Part shown: one piece after another, positions 8,408 through 18,774 of the stretch | How the letters are laid out: each line of letters opens with the position of its first letter | How positions within the stretch are numbered: position 1 is the first letter of the stretch | Origin: Phytophthora quininea | Taxonomy: Eukaryota; Oomycota; Peronosporomycetes; Peronosporales; Peronosporaceae | DNA length: 27,895 bases | Direction: 5' to 3' | Assembly: GCA_011947345.1 (NCBI GenBank) | Contig: JAAVTG010000450.1 | Location: forward strand, 1-27,895 | Notes under the pieces: model-generated | What the model saw: only the letters and a program-made list of their open reading frames with translations | Database searches by the model: none | Told to the model about the DNA's origin: nothing | Position numbers and translations under genes: made by a program

Positions 8408-10303
8408 TCAGCATGATGACACTCGTGTGACTTGCTGCTCCTGGTGAAAATAAGGAACAGCTCTCACCACACGGCCCACGGCCTGTGCTCTGCCTTCACG
8501 CAGCACCAATGGCACATCCGGACGAATGTACTCCGGCCAGTACATGAACTCGAGGCGACAGAGTGTCGTCGGAGATGCAGACTGGATGCTTTCTCCTATC
8601 CGCACAATCTTCGCCATTTGACGCACTTGGCCCGCGTGTATAACTGCCTGAAAGTTATCGCGGATTGTCCGCGCATCGGGCAAGAAATGCAGCTCCGCAT
8701 CAAACTGACGGGTCGCAGTTGGTCGCAAACTGGGGTGCACAAGCATGGTCCCCTTACGGACACGGTGTGCGGGCTGCACAGCGGACAAGAAGTGAACGAG
8801 CAGAGCGCCAGTCTCTCCGGCACTCAGATTCTGCGCAGCCTTGTGCTGCACCTCGATGTTCTCTACTGCCACATCACAAAACTGGCCATGCGAATCAGGC
8901 CCCAGTAGCAGGCGTTCCCCTACGCAGAGCGTTCCAGCCTGCACCAGGCCGGTAACCACAGTGCCTTCGTCTTCAATATCGTAGGCTTGGCTAATCTGGA
9001 ACTCCACCGGTCGCTTTGCGTTGGCTGCCCATACTCGCTTCGGCTCCAATGCTGCCAGATACCCTTGCAGCACGTCCAGGCCGCTACCGTCGACACTGGA
9101 CAGCTGGAACACGGGTACAATTGATGCGTTTGTGAGCTTCGCGAAAGCTTCTTTCGTGCCCAAAGCTGCATCAATGCTCTTTGCAGCCAGCACAAGCTGC
9201 CGAAGGGGGCAGAATACTTTCAAGAGATCAGCAACCTCCTCTAGAGATTGTTGTATTTTCTCTTCTGTGGCAATATCCGTCTTGGCCATCACCACAAAAA
9301 CGGCCACTTCTAGTGCGGTGGCGATCTTTATGTGCTCGCGAGTCATATCACGAACCCCAACCGAGGAATCCACGACGAGCATGGCGTAGTCTGGGAACTG
9401 ACCTGCTAGTCCCGACGCCGTGCTCTTCAGGTACTTTTGTGGCCTGCCAAGTCGCTCAGAGTGATGAAACTCTCCTGTTTCTTTGGCTCCTCTTCCTCGT
9501 CATCGCTGTCGCCAAAGTCACAGGTGTCCAACTCATCTGTGCAGCGGAAGTGTCCGTCTGCTGCGACTGCGATCGTGTGCTCGCTCACACTAGAAGTCCG
9601 GCCGTTCTCCAGCTCGTGGCGGTGGCGACAGACTTGCATCCTGGCCAGCCCAGCGCCGTCGTCCAGACAGCCGCGAGTCAAGACCCCCACCAAAGTCGAC
9701 TTGCCGCTCTCAAAGTCGCCTATGACGGAGACTAGATCATAGATATTATTAGTACACTTTAGTAGTAGTGTAGGTAATGCAGGAGATTCACCTCGCAGCC
9801 TCTTGGTCTGGGTGTGCTCCAGTATCCTGGTCACTTGTATCCGCACTGCTTTATGTGCGAGATCTCTCCCAACTCGGAACTTAGACAGAGTCATCTCGGC
9901 GTGTACTACACGACACATTCTACCACAAAGCAGTGTACAATCAGTAAGTTGAAGTTGCCTTCAACTTTGAAAATAGTAATTTCGCAACGTCTAACCTTGC
10001 CAAAGTACTAACGGAGCGCAGCATAGCGTCTTCGTCCAAGCCCAACGACACGCCGTTGTCCCGCACACCGAGCTCGTAGAAGGCGGTGCCCCCGCCCTCG
10101 TTCAGCCGCCAGTGCATCTGCGTCGTCAGCTGCCGCAGGCGGTCGGGCGCGGGCTCCAGCAGCTGCTGCTTGTACTCAACGTTACCTTCCTCTACCTCCT
10201 CGGGCAGGCGCTCGGCCACGGCCGCTGCGTTGACAGGGCGTGAGAATTCGGCGCGAACCTGGCGACGCACGGCCGCCAGCCCCACGTCCTCGAGTGGCGC
10301 CAT
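8408..10303 (-). CDS. GTPBP1/GTPBP2-type translational GTPase, frameshift in the G3 box
   Basis: A translational GTPase of the GTPBP1/2 (GP-1) group, relatives of EF-Tu and Hbs1 implicated in ribosome-stall and mRNA quality control. Exons are 10303-9996, 9919-9792 and 9731-8408. The GT-AG introns 9995-9920 (76 bp) and 9791-9732 (60 bp) both splice in frame; the 60-bp one has no stop and could be mistaken for coding. Motifs in order: the family N-terminus GNVEYKQQLLEP and TQMHWRLNEGGG; G1 GDFESGKST; HELENGRTSSVS (switch I region); G3 DLAGHK; MLVVDSSVG; G4 AKTD; G5-like SSVDGSGL; domain 2 DIEDEGTVVTGLVQAG; and domain 3 ending YIRPDVPLVLREGRAQAVG. About 586 residues, normal for the family. One base is missing in the A run just after DLAGHK (T run 9435-9438 on the plus strand). 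As both sides are well conserved, this is likely a sequence error. Confidence 0.87.
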
Positions 10304-11174
10304 GCAACAGAACGGGAGATTCGATAATGATAAAAGGTTGCGGCTTTTGAACGATCAGAGAATCAGAGTCTGAGTCTAGCTGTAATTGGTCTAAAACCCA
10401 AAGTATGAGTGAAGGTGGGTTATATTCCTTCCGCGAAGATTCTTGTGGCCGACAAAAGATGAAGTTGGCAAGCGCGACTTTATTGTAAATCTGCCTCTGA
10501 AAAATTGTATTCTAGTGTCTTCGACGTATCTAGCGCGCAGCTACTTCGTAACAATATTTATGCATATCGATATGTTTGGTTATCAAAGGGAAGAGAAAAC
10601 TGCTGAGTCAACCACGTTCTCCAACTGACAAGCCAACGTTTTGCACAAATGGTGTACATTGCCTAAGGTTGGTAGGCTATTCAGGGCGTTGCGTTGAGGA
10701 GTTAGGCTCCTTACCGAAAGAATGGTTCTCTTTAAGGAGGTGGCCAGCGATTGGAGAGGCAATCGAACTGTTGGCACTGGCGGAGCTAATCCATCCTTCG
10801 CAACGTGGAAGAGCGACAGCCGTGTCCCTGCCGTGGTGGTCTTTCACGATAGCACATGCCTTCCAAGACTAGACTCACCAATAGCCGTTTCAAAAACAGG
10901 AAAATGGATAATTTTCCAAGTATCGGGGACAAGCTAAAGAGCTACGACTTTTATATGCCGATGCGGAAGCATCAGTATTGACACAAAAACGTCGTGACGT
11001 GTTTGAAGTTGGAAACATAGAAAGACCTCCAACATCTTTATTATAAACCGCGTGTCCGTCCGTCTGTCCGTCAGTCACACTTTTCTGATTGGCTAAAAAC
11101 CTCAGTACATTGATCTAAACGATAACACACCTAAGTACATCCGGCCGAGCGAAGCGAGGCTTTTGGCTTAGGAG

Positions 11175-11211
11175 CTCCGGAGAACGGAGACTGCGCCGCT
11201 TTGTGGCGCAG
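11175..11211. repeat. Pair of GC-rich hairpins
   Basis: Two stem-loops stand side by side: CTCCG-gagaa-CGGAG (11175-11189) and CTGCGCC-gctttgt-GGCGCAG (11191-11211, perfect 7-bp stem). The preceding GCCGAGCGAAGCGAGGC is also nearly self-complementary. No gene is close enough to make a terminator likely. Mobile-element ends are one possible explanation. Confidence 0.6.
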
Positions 11212-11741
11212 CCAGCTGCCTTGTACATCCAAACAACTACGATAGGTAGGATGAATATCTCAAACGTACTCAATTTATTGTGTACTAACTCTACGGGATC
11301 TGTTATGACGGAGAAGCTTTACTACAGTAGGTCGTTGCAACTGGTCCTTGTGACAGTGTATCCACGCTGCGTTTGCTCACCAATTGGTAGCATGTCCGCT
11401 GTTTTCAGCATGCCTCTATATTGGGCAAGAGTTGGTTTGCACACATACGTGTCATTCTGCCGGTAAATACTCTCTATGTGCGTCATGACAAAACGGAAAT
11501 CTGACCACCTCCATCACGTAGTTGCACACGGTGAATCAGTCGGCGCCAGTCGATATGGCGGGTGCTTTTACTTGGGTTGCCGACCCCCCTCAAATTATCA
11601 ATACATAGCGGATTTTTTGGAAACGCGAAGCCACTTGCTGACGGATGTCGTGCTGCAGTTGGCAATACTCCCAAGGTACGCTCAGCTGGTGAACCACTTG
11701 ATGCAGTTAAATGATTGCTAACATTTTCGATTTGTTGTGGA

Positions 11742-11808
11742 GCTGTAGCGTTACGCGTTGCTACAGCAGTACTTCGTAGCACCCGGGCAATGACGTTAGA
11801 GTCATTGC
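11742..11808. repeat. Two perfect 8-bp-stem hairpins
   Basis: GCTGTAGC (11742-11749) pairs with GCTACAGC (11760-11767) around a 10-base loop, and GCAATGAC (11787-11794) pairs with GTCATTGC (11801-11808) around the loop GTTAGA. Both stems are perfect. They lie 19 bases apart within AT-rich, gene-free sequence. Function unknown. Confidence 0.7.
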
Positions 11809-13238
11809 GAATTTAGGCCACTATTCGGGTGAGTCCAGCCAACCCCAGTGTGACTAAAATTGCTAATTTAACTGTCCATTGATTTGAACTTTGTGGTTCA
11901 GCTGTGCGATCCGTTTATTGTGTACGTTACGTCACTTATATCTCCTGAACTGGAGACGTAGTTAATTGCTCCATTTTACATTATATATCAGCAAGCTTAT
12001 CGTGTAGTAATGACACATTGGCATCCACTCTATCCAAACGGTTCTCTATATTTGCGATGCTCCCTAGATGAGGCGACACACCGCTTTCCTTAACGGCATA
12101 CCCAGATCACCAGCATCGACAAGCAGCGTGTGGTTTTAGAAGATCCTTTAATACTTCAGCTCGAAACAAAGGCGAAGCAAACGTTTCCGGTTCAGGGTAG
12201 GTAGTAAATGACCATGATGATAGACAAGTGATGCTAGCAAATAGCAGTTTTTTCCGCTCCGTTAGTGCATTTAGTAAGCATGAAGCGACCCCTCCTCACG
12301 CGTCGTCGTCTACTACGCCAACAAAAGAATACGATATCGTTTTTACATTTTTAGAATGCTATGTAGATAGATATTCTTTCGTGTTAAGCGTTTTTACTTT
12401 GTTGTAAAAATATATCAAACGTGCTTCAATCATCGCAGTTCAAAAGACGCTTCTTTCTACCATGGTGCTGCTTTACCTCGTGGCGGGCCTTACAGAACGA
12501 CAAGAACCTCCCGCTCAGACTGCAAGACGAGCATGCCGACGGAAGCAAGCGGCCCCGTAGTTATCCTCCAAGTACTATCAGGAAGAACTCCTCCAATGTG
12601 GTGGACCATGTGCAAGTACTGCAAAGCGGCCCATGTAAACTCCAGCACGAGTGTTGGCCGTCTTTCCATTCGACGCCACGACAATGATAGATCCCAAGAT
12701 GTGGATTCTAGAACCTTCGGCAGCGTAGCCGACTACATGCAAGTTAGTTCAGTTTTCAACTTCCCTTCGAATAGATAATCGGTTCTGGCTACGACGGTGT
12801 CAAGGTTTTCAACGAGTATTCCGTTTCCTTTCTACATTCATGGATAAAAGGACGTTAGGGAGAAGTACCGGTCTGTGTGTTTATACTGCATTTGTGCAAC
12901 TAGATGCGCGTTCCATGGAGTGAGTAGTACGACGCCAGTGATGACACATGCACCAGCAAAGCGCAACTAGTGTCGCCGCGAGAATTCACCACTGTACATT
13001 TACGACTGTTGTGGTAGTTGCTATTAAGTTATCTTGGTGAAGCACTACTTCCTGATTCAATTGTGGAGTTGATGTTGTTTGAAAAGTTACTGATGTTTTC
13101 TGGCGCATATAGTGGAGGTGTCGGCGCCGTACCGCATCGACACGGTGGGGAAAGGGTACTGGACGAATATGCGAATATATGTTCTGTTCATCAACGTTAA
13201 TTACAGCCGGCGAGACTTTCAGTCTTACTATATATTAA

Positions 13239-14838
13239 CAAGGATTGCCTAACTCAACCAGACCATTTTTCGTAGTAGATCGAAAACTAATTTTACCAAA
13301 AAGATATGAGGCATCGTTAAGCTGTGTCAATACATCATGCCATGGTATAAAAACATAGTGGGCTAGGTTGTACCGCGGAGTAGCGTCCATTCAACTTATA
13401 CTACATGATATGTAGGAGGTGGCAAGTTCAGAGTTTTGAAAAATTGTCGGTATGTCTCTAAGTGTTTTTCGGCGTTCTCTTGACCACCCCTTATGATCTC
13501 AGCGCTTCGAACAGTAGGCACGCCCGCGCAATAGTACTACGCAGGCCGGCGTCCCAGCCTGGTTCCCCATGTGCGCTGCGCTTACCTTTGTCCTCGTGTT
13601 ATCCGCCTCAGGAGCCGGCACTGTTTCAGCCGCAGTACCCCGTACTTGTCCTTGGGAGCCGGCACTGATTACAGCCGCAGTACTTCCCCAGACCCGCCCT
13701 TGGAAGCCGGCGCTGCTTGCAGCCGCAGTGCTTCCGCGAGCGCACACTCTCTCCAGGAGCCGGCACTGATCGCAGCCGCAGTACTCCTAACCCCCACCGA
13801 CATTCTTTCTTTGAGCAAGGCCAGCCCTCCGCGGCTGCAGTACCCTCGCTTGTTCTCTTTTATTAGCCCCTTAACCAAACCCACCAGCTTCCTGCCTGGC
13901 AAGTTCGAGACTGAGCCCGCAGTGGCCAAACCGCTCGCCGCAGAGCCTGCTATCCCTACGCTTCACCCAGATTCTTCGGTCACGCCGGACTCGGCCTGGC
14001 GCTCACTTCGCCGTCCATCCCCGTCGTCGCCGCTCCTTGGCCACTCGATCGCGTCTCGCCTCTCTGTCTCCTGTCTTGTAAGCCTTACTCGCACGTCATC
14101 TCGCCTTGCGATCTTCCACGGTCGCCGCTTGGTCAACTTCAACGTCAATAGCCGGTGGCACCAGCCATTTGGGCCACACTTGTGTGCATCCCGCCACTAA
14201 TCTGCATGCACGCAAGCAACGGCTCGCCTCCACTGCTCTCAAACTCGTCTATGTATCCCCATCGTCTGCGAGGTCGGTCGCTATCGGTGGGCGAGGACCT
14301 TGGGTCTTGCATTGGACCTGCACCACCTGTCCACAGTTTCGTTAAAATAATGGCACCTTAGCCAAAACTAGTTATACACATCCAATCACAGGGCTTTCAA
14401 TATTGCCTAAACGTTTGCGTTAAGGTGTGTACTCACGTGCAGCGCCCTAGATGCCCCACTAAGAACAGCTTGTTGAAGAAAAACTCAAAATGACCAACTA
14501 TGATATCGATATCGTTTTAGACATGTTATATTTTCAGGAACTATTATTATTTTACTTAGATATCTAGATATGGCATAGGTAGCCCAAGAACAAAGACACC
14601 ATGTGAAAATAATTCCAATCGAACGAAATTTCTATCTTACCTATAAAAACGTTGAAGCCATCTTGCTCGGAATGCCATGTTTGACCTGCGATCATGCCAC
14701 TACCCCCACTTCTTTTAGAAAAACGTTAATTTAATGGCATAAAAATATTGTGGGCTAATTTACAAAACTGGAGATTTTAGTATTCAGGCTACCCCGAAAA
14801 ATGCCGTTTTTCGGTCTGGTTGAGTCAAACATTCCTTG
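13239..14838. mobile_element. Putative non-autonomous element bounded by inverted repeats and TTAA
   Basis: Sequence starting at 13235 (TTAACAAGGATTG...CTCAACCAGACC) recurs as the reverse complement ending at 14842, with 26 of the first 30 bases matching. Weaker similarity continues inward (ATTTTTCGtAGTAG against ATTTTTCGgGGTAG) if a 10-base gap is allowed. Both outer ends carry TTAA (13235-13238 and 14839-14842), which would be the target duplication of a piggyBac-like element; a TA duplication is also compatible. The 1.6 kb between has no transposase. It holds a GC-rich core with a degenerate tandem repeat, and a motif near 13340-13365 (TATAAAAACATAGTGGGCTA) that recurs in direct orientation near 14735-14757. 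I classify it as a candidate MITE-like or gene-stripped element. Confidence 0.5.
13611..13790. repeat. Degenerate minisatellite, about 45-54 bp units, four copies
   Basis: The core GGAGCCGGCACTG followed by CAGCCGCAGTAC recurs with starts at 13611, 13655, 13702 and 13756; a weaker fifth trace (GCGGCTGCAGTACCC) lies near 13830. Spacers are C/T-rich and variable. The array lies inside a GC-rich island (13,500-14,340) that is open in several frames on both strands, probably only because of its base composition. Confidence 0.75.
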
Positions 14839-16424
14839 TTAAAAGATATTCTTTGTATAGTATGTCGATTTTTCTGTCGTTTGTGGTTTTGCCGGATCGG
14901 TTAAAAACCCGCCAGGAAACACTAAAAGCAGCAGTCATATCGCATTCGACAAATACGGTGCTGAACACGTGTCTGACATGACCGTCCGAAGTATGCCGTG
15001 TCATGTCGGGGATACCTGCATTGGGTTTTAATGAGTGGATTTTAGGTTAAGTGAATGATGATAGTTAGTCTTTAATTATTGTTAATATGTTGGGCTTTCG
15101 TCCACAGAACTCGGAAGAGGATTTGAGCAGGTTTTTATCGTTTGAAATATAGCATTTATTGATATTTCTTCCAGATTATATTAAAGTAGATCAATAACTG
15201 CCCAAGTCTGTACTTATCAGTGTTACCGCGTCTAGACTTCAGCGACCGTTTTCGGACTATGTAAATCATACGCTCGATGTGATGAGTTATGCGTAGGGAA
15301 AATGAAATTCTTTTAACCGGCACACTCCTGTTATAGGATTACAACAGGATGCATTTATCGTGAGGCACTATATCCCATACAAGCTTTACGACTACTGCTG
15401 TCGCTGTATATTGGTGGCAGTACTTCCTGTGGCCAATATCATGTTAATATTATGTCGTTTAAATTGACAGGCTATCGCAACCGGTGTTGCTGACCCAGCC
15501 GTGATCATGCTAACCCCGACGACAACCAAAACGCATCGGAAGCATGCCGCTAATTCGTATGTCCGTCTGTATTTTGAAGTTGACATTCAGCTACAATCCT
15601 TGCTATAGCATTTTTAGACAAATCGCTTTCGTTTTTACTCCAAATAGTCGTCGCCACAGAACTCGGTTCGAGCGGGGCTGCGTAGAAGTGCACGCGCACA
15701 GAGGAAGACTTAGGACTCCACGAGTCGGTGTCTTCTCGCTTTCAGCCTTCGGTTCAACACATGAACCAAGTACAGTCCTGTCACTATGACCCGCAGAGTC
15801 AACGTCCCCCTTAACACCAGGACAACAATAATCTTAGCAACAATATGCGTGTTTGTCGCCATTTTAGTCACAAAATGCGGAGCTCTGATTGGCTGAAATA
15901 TTAGTTTATATAAGTACTATAAAATTCAGGTTCATAATGATGAGTTTAAGAGAGTGTCGCCGCTAGTGCGATAAGGACAATGTCCATACGGTCGGGCCAG
16001 GCCAAATGCTACAAGCAACTTTGCAGCAAAACTAACGCCTCGTCTCGTGGGGGTGCTGAACAAAAGTTTTATTTGCGCGGCTGATAATAGCAAGCACATA
16101 TAGCAAAAGCTACGACTGTCTTTGCCAATTTTTTCCTCGAAGGGATCAGGTGTCTGGTGGAGCGTTCGTGGCGAAATCAACGGCTTCTGAACGCCAGTCA
16201 ACCTTTCGTTCCGTTGACGTAGACTGCGTAGTGAAGCGTTGGATGGTCACGTGGTGATCTCGGTTGTGGATATCTCTTCAAGAGAAGTGGTGTGCATGTT
16301 GTGGGCATCTTGGAGTCCGAGATCTGAAGATCTTTTGACATTGGTGATTTATCCACACCCTTGGCTAATCTGAGTAATAAGTGATGGGAATACCGAACCG
16401 ATTGTAGTCGTTGCATATGTTATA
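14839..16424. other. Gene-free AT-rich stretch between mobile elements
   Basis: I see no conserved coding sequence. Short open frames (15544-15789 plus; 15932-16201 and 16198-16416 minus) have no recognised domain. At 15885-15894 there is an inverted CCAAT box, CTGATTGGCT, 12 bases before a TATA-like TTTATATAA (15906-15914). A 16-mer TTGGTGATTTATCCAC at 16341-16356 also occurs inside the adjacent pogo element at 16573-16588. Confidence 0.5.
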
Positions 16425-16442
16425 CAGTCAAATATCTTTATA

Positions 16443-17172
16443 TAGTGGCTGAAATGCAGAAGTCATGTTTGGGGGCGAAAGCAGACATTCACGTTCGACA
16501 GGTTGCGAAGAATCTTGTGGCTTGATGCGTTGTAGAGTAGGAGGAGGACCATGCGATTGGCGACTGCCATTTTTGGTGATTTATCCACGGGTCAAAAATG
16601 ACGGGTGTCATCCAGTCGTTCTCGCTCGACTTGTTCACAATGGGCTTACCTTTAAGAGTTGCTCCCTTTTAAAACACCTTATTTGTTTTAGCTGTTCCAA
16701 TAACAATTGGATCGCACTTGTCTGAACCCGTTGGATTGCAACAGAAGGGCAACGTCAAACGTGGTTTTTCCTTTTTCTTGGCCTTGCACTGGGTTGTTGC
16801 TAGCGTTCTGTTTGGCGCAAGACGGTAAAAATGCGCTGTCTCATCAAAATTGAACAGTTTTTCTGGAGCAAAACGTGCCACCTCCTCTTGCAACTGCAGT
16901 CTTGCATCGCGCGCAGCATCCACTTCCACAGAGATGCCTTCACCACTCAGCGAGAATGAGTTGAAGAGAGAAAGCACAGCTCGAAGAAAAGACCAAGCAG
17001 AACTGTCTCTGGCGCCTGGAAAAGTGTGGGATGCTGTGTACCAAGAACTAAAGGTCAAGTACCAAGACAGTTTATCGTGTTCAGTCGAAGTAAGGGCATT
17101 CGTCTCGTCCAATACGTACGAGAAGTCGTAAATGGGGGCGACTTCTTTCGCACGATTGAGATGGAGCCTCAC
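16443..17172 (-). pseudogene. pogo/Tigger (DDE_1) transposase, C-terminal catalytic part, inactivated
   Basis: The DDE_1 catalytic domain is clear. Reading downwards from 17172: LQEEVARFAPEKLFNFDETA with the first catalytic Asp (codon 16845-16843), FYRLAPNRTLAT, KKKEKPRLTLPFCCNPTG and DPIVIG. After frame breaks come WMTPVIFDPWIN, then LLLLYNASSHK, NLSNVNVCF and NMTSAFQPL. The second catalytic Asp of the family motif LLLLDNA.SH is here Tyr (TAC, minus strand 16534-16532). The third Asp, expected right after QPL, is also absent: the next codon is TAT at the inverted-repeat border. There are at least three frame breaks (stop after KTNKVF; near the A run about 16572; and in the C run before NMTS). 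The N-terminal CENP-B-type DNA-binding region is not visible. It cannot encode an active enzyme. Confidence 0.85.
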
Positions 17173-17358
17173 TATCAGAAGCCGATGAGCTTTTGTTTTT
17201 GCTGTTCAACTCTACATTCGTCGTCAGCAATGTATTGCAAAGGATCTGCGGCTTTGCGCATCCTGGGTTGATTTCCATCCTACGGCATCCTAGCTTGGCG
17301 TTATACATCGACTGGCCTTCAAGATTTTCCCAAGCCTTTTTATCAGGTTCTCATCATC

Positions 17359-18351
17359 ATGGCGTATGATGTCTCCGTTGACGTTTACGTCCCGGTTGTA
17401 TACGTTCTGTCAATATCCAAGTCTGAAGCTTCCCACCGTAACATTCTCTACTGGACCGAAGCAGCGCTTTTCTTTAAGTTGGCCTCGCGCGCAGTTACTT
17501 GCGACTTCGAGCCCGCGTTAACATCGGCGGTCACGAAAGCGTTTCCTGCTGCGGCAGTGGTGGTTTGTCTTTTCCACTGGAAGCAGGCCATCCGGCAGAA
17601 ACTCATCGAATTGCGGATTCCTACAGATGTTGTGTCCCTAGTCATGAGTCAGGGCGAAATCGACACTATCGCTGTCATTCCCACCGACCAGATTAGGACA
17701 CACGGGATTCCGTATGTCAGATATGTCCCACACCTCAACCTGGCTGACCAACCCCGTTATGCCACAGAAATGCCAGGACCTCGACGCAGCTCTCGACGAC
17801 GGACTCAAGCGGTGAATACCCTGTATAGAGGTCCGACTGGACCTTGCGGTCGGACACAGCGGCCTGATTCGCAAGCGACCACCACCAGAGGACCTCGTCG
17901 TGTGAAAAGGTCAGTCGTGAACTTACCTTGTCTACCCCACTGAGCTACAAGAAGAAAAACCACGAAGAAGAAGTTTATCCAGAAGAAGAGTAAGAAAGGT
18001 CGTATTTTTCTGTGGTTGTTGCTGCCGAAGACTCGGTCGGCACTCTACGGTACAGCCTCTCCTTCGCTTTCTCCGGCCAGGAGCTACCTCAAGATCCCGG
18101 CAAGAACTAAGACTCACGACAGATCCAAGATCGACGAAAAGGGATAAAGAAAGGCCTGGAACAAACTTTGGAGCTACTACTTCTCGCTTAAATGGATGGA
18201 TATGTACCAAGCAGGGTGGAATGTGAATGAAATGATTCTCGGAAGCGACAGCATTCGAAATCGTACCAATAACCCGGTCGAGTCGTATAATTTTCAGTAC
18301 CAGCAGTGCTTTACGACTTTGTATTCGAATCCCTATGTGTGGCTTCAATGA
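17359..18351 (+). pseudogene. MULE (Mutator-like) transposase fragment, interrupted
   Basis: The MULE catalytic domain is recognisable in two pieces in the same frame. Piece one (17359 to about 17735) has VPVVYVLSISKSE, the catalytic TCDFEPAL and the CLFHWKQAIR zinc/helix motif, then LRIPTDVVSL. Piece two (about 18157-18351) has WNKLWSYYFSLKWMDMY and RTNNPVESYN, the usual segment after the core, and stops at TGA 18349-18351. The first catalytic Asp region, normally upstream, is missing. About 410 bp separate the pieces. The separating sequence is Arg/Ser-rich when read through and includes a stop at 17941-17943. It is either an insertion or, less likely, a long intron, since GTATGT at 17712 could be a donor and AAAG|GCC near 18153 an acceptor. 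Confidence 0.8.
17914..17947 (-). other. tRNA-like RNA polymerase III box inside the MULE interruption
   Basis: On the minus strand, TAGCTCAGTGGGG (from 17947) matches the tRNA A-box consensus TRGYNNAGYGG exactly. Eleven bases further, GTTCACGAC (17922-17914) is one mismatch from the B-box core GTTCRANNC. The spacing is too short for a tRNA gene and no acceptor stem is visible, so it is not a tRNA. A truncated tRNA-derived SINE is possible; such SINEs are known in Phytophthora. Confidence 0.3.
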
Positions 18352-18774
18352 AAAAAGCGTAGTCGAGATGGTGAAGCAATTCGACCGCATGATCGTGAGC
18401 CACCTGCACACGCTGAGCGAGCAGGTCCTAGGATTTCCGACGACTATAAACTGTCCTATTTCTCATGTGTGTTACACAAAATATCCCCGGATTTTAGGAC
18501 AAATTGGAATAGGACGCTTTTGTGTGTGCATTGTTTTCTCCCCAAGGGAGGGGTTTCCGAGTGATGGTGTTCTTTGGTGAGTGTGCGGTCTTGAGCATCG
18601 TGAATCATAAAAAGTGGCTACACCAATTTGGTTCCCAAAATGTTACACACTTGCCTTGTTCGCATATGAAGAGGAGTCGTACAAAAAGTAAGTGATTTTT
18701 CGGTTCCCCGCTGTCTGAATCAAATAAAAGGTGATACTCATATAGAGACGATCGTATAAAGAGGTTTGACTGTA

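Larger units (their letters stand above)
10304..13238. other. Long gene-free stretch with hairpins and AT-rich sequence
   Basis: No convincing gene is visible in nearly 3 kb. Open frames such as 10576-10872, 11476-11721 and 12421-12778 have no domain that I recognise and no matching frame beyond them. A coding-like scrap of about 45 codons ends at 11046 (RGQAKELRLLYADAEA), unassigned. The region contains a TCCG/TCTG-rich simple stretch near 11,050-11,072, an inverted CCAAT box at 11085-11094 and two hairpin clusters listed separately. Base composition drifts to AT-rich from about 11,800. It most likely consists of old mobile-element debris. Confidence 0.5.
16425..18772 (-). mobile_element. 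pogo/Tigger-type DNA transposon, decayed, with a nested MULE fragment
   Basis: The left end reads CAGTCAAATATCTTTATA and the reverse complement of the right end reads CAGTCAAACCTCTTTATA; 16 of 18 bases agree and both ends abut a TA (16423-16424 and 18773-18774), the target duplication expected for this superfamily. The pogo-type transposase lies on the minus strand at the left end. The 5' part of that gene is not recognisable. In its place stands a plus-strand MULE transposase fragment (17359-18351), so I read this as a MULE piece inserted into, or captured by, the pogo element. The total length is 2,348 bp. Confidence 0.8.

Noticed and set aside
9732..9791. Twenty extra codons before the GTPase P-loop
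   Set aside because: They read without a stop but are unlike the family, and GT-AG sites at 9791-9732 remove them in frame, so they are a 60-bp intron.
10576..10872. 98-codon plus-strand open frame
   Set aside because: No domain, no supporting neighbour and no splice signals that extend it; length is within chance for this composition.
13571..14200. 209-codon plus-strand open frame in the GC-rich island
   Set aside because: Other frames on both strands are also open, composition is Ser/Pro/Ala/Arg-rich from the tandem repeat, and there is no domain.
17914..17957. Possible tRNA gene
   Set aside because: A-box and B-box-like sequences are too close together, and no acceptor or anticodon stem can be formed.
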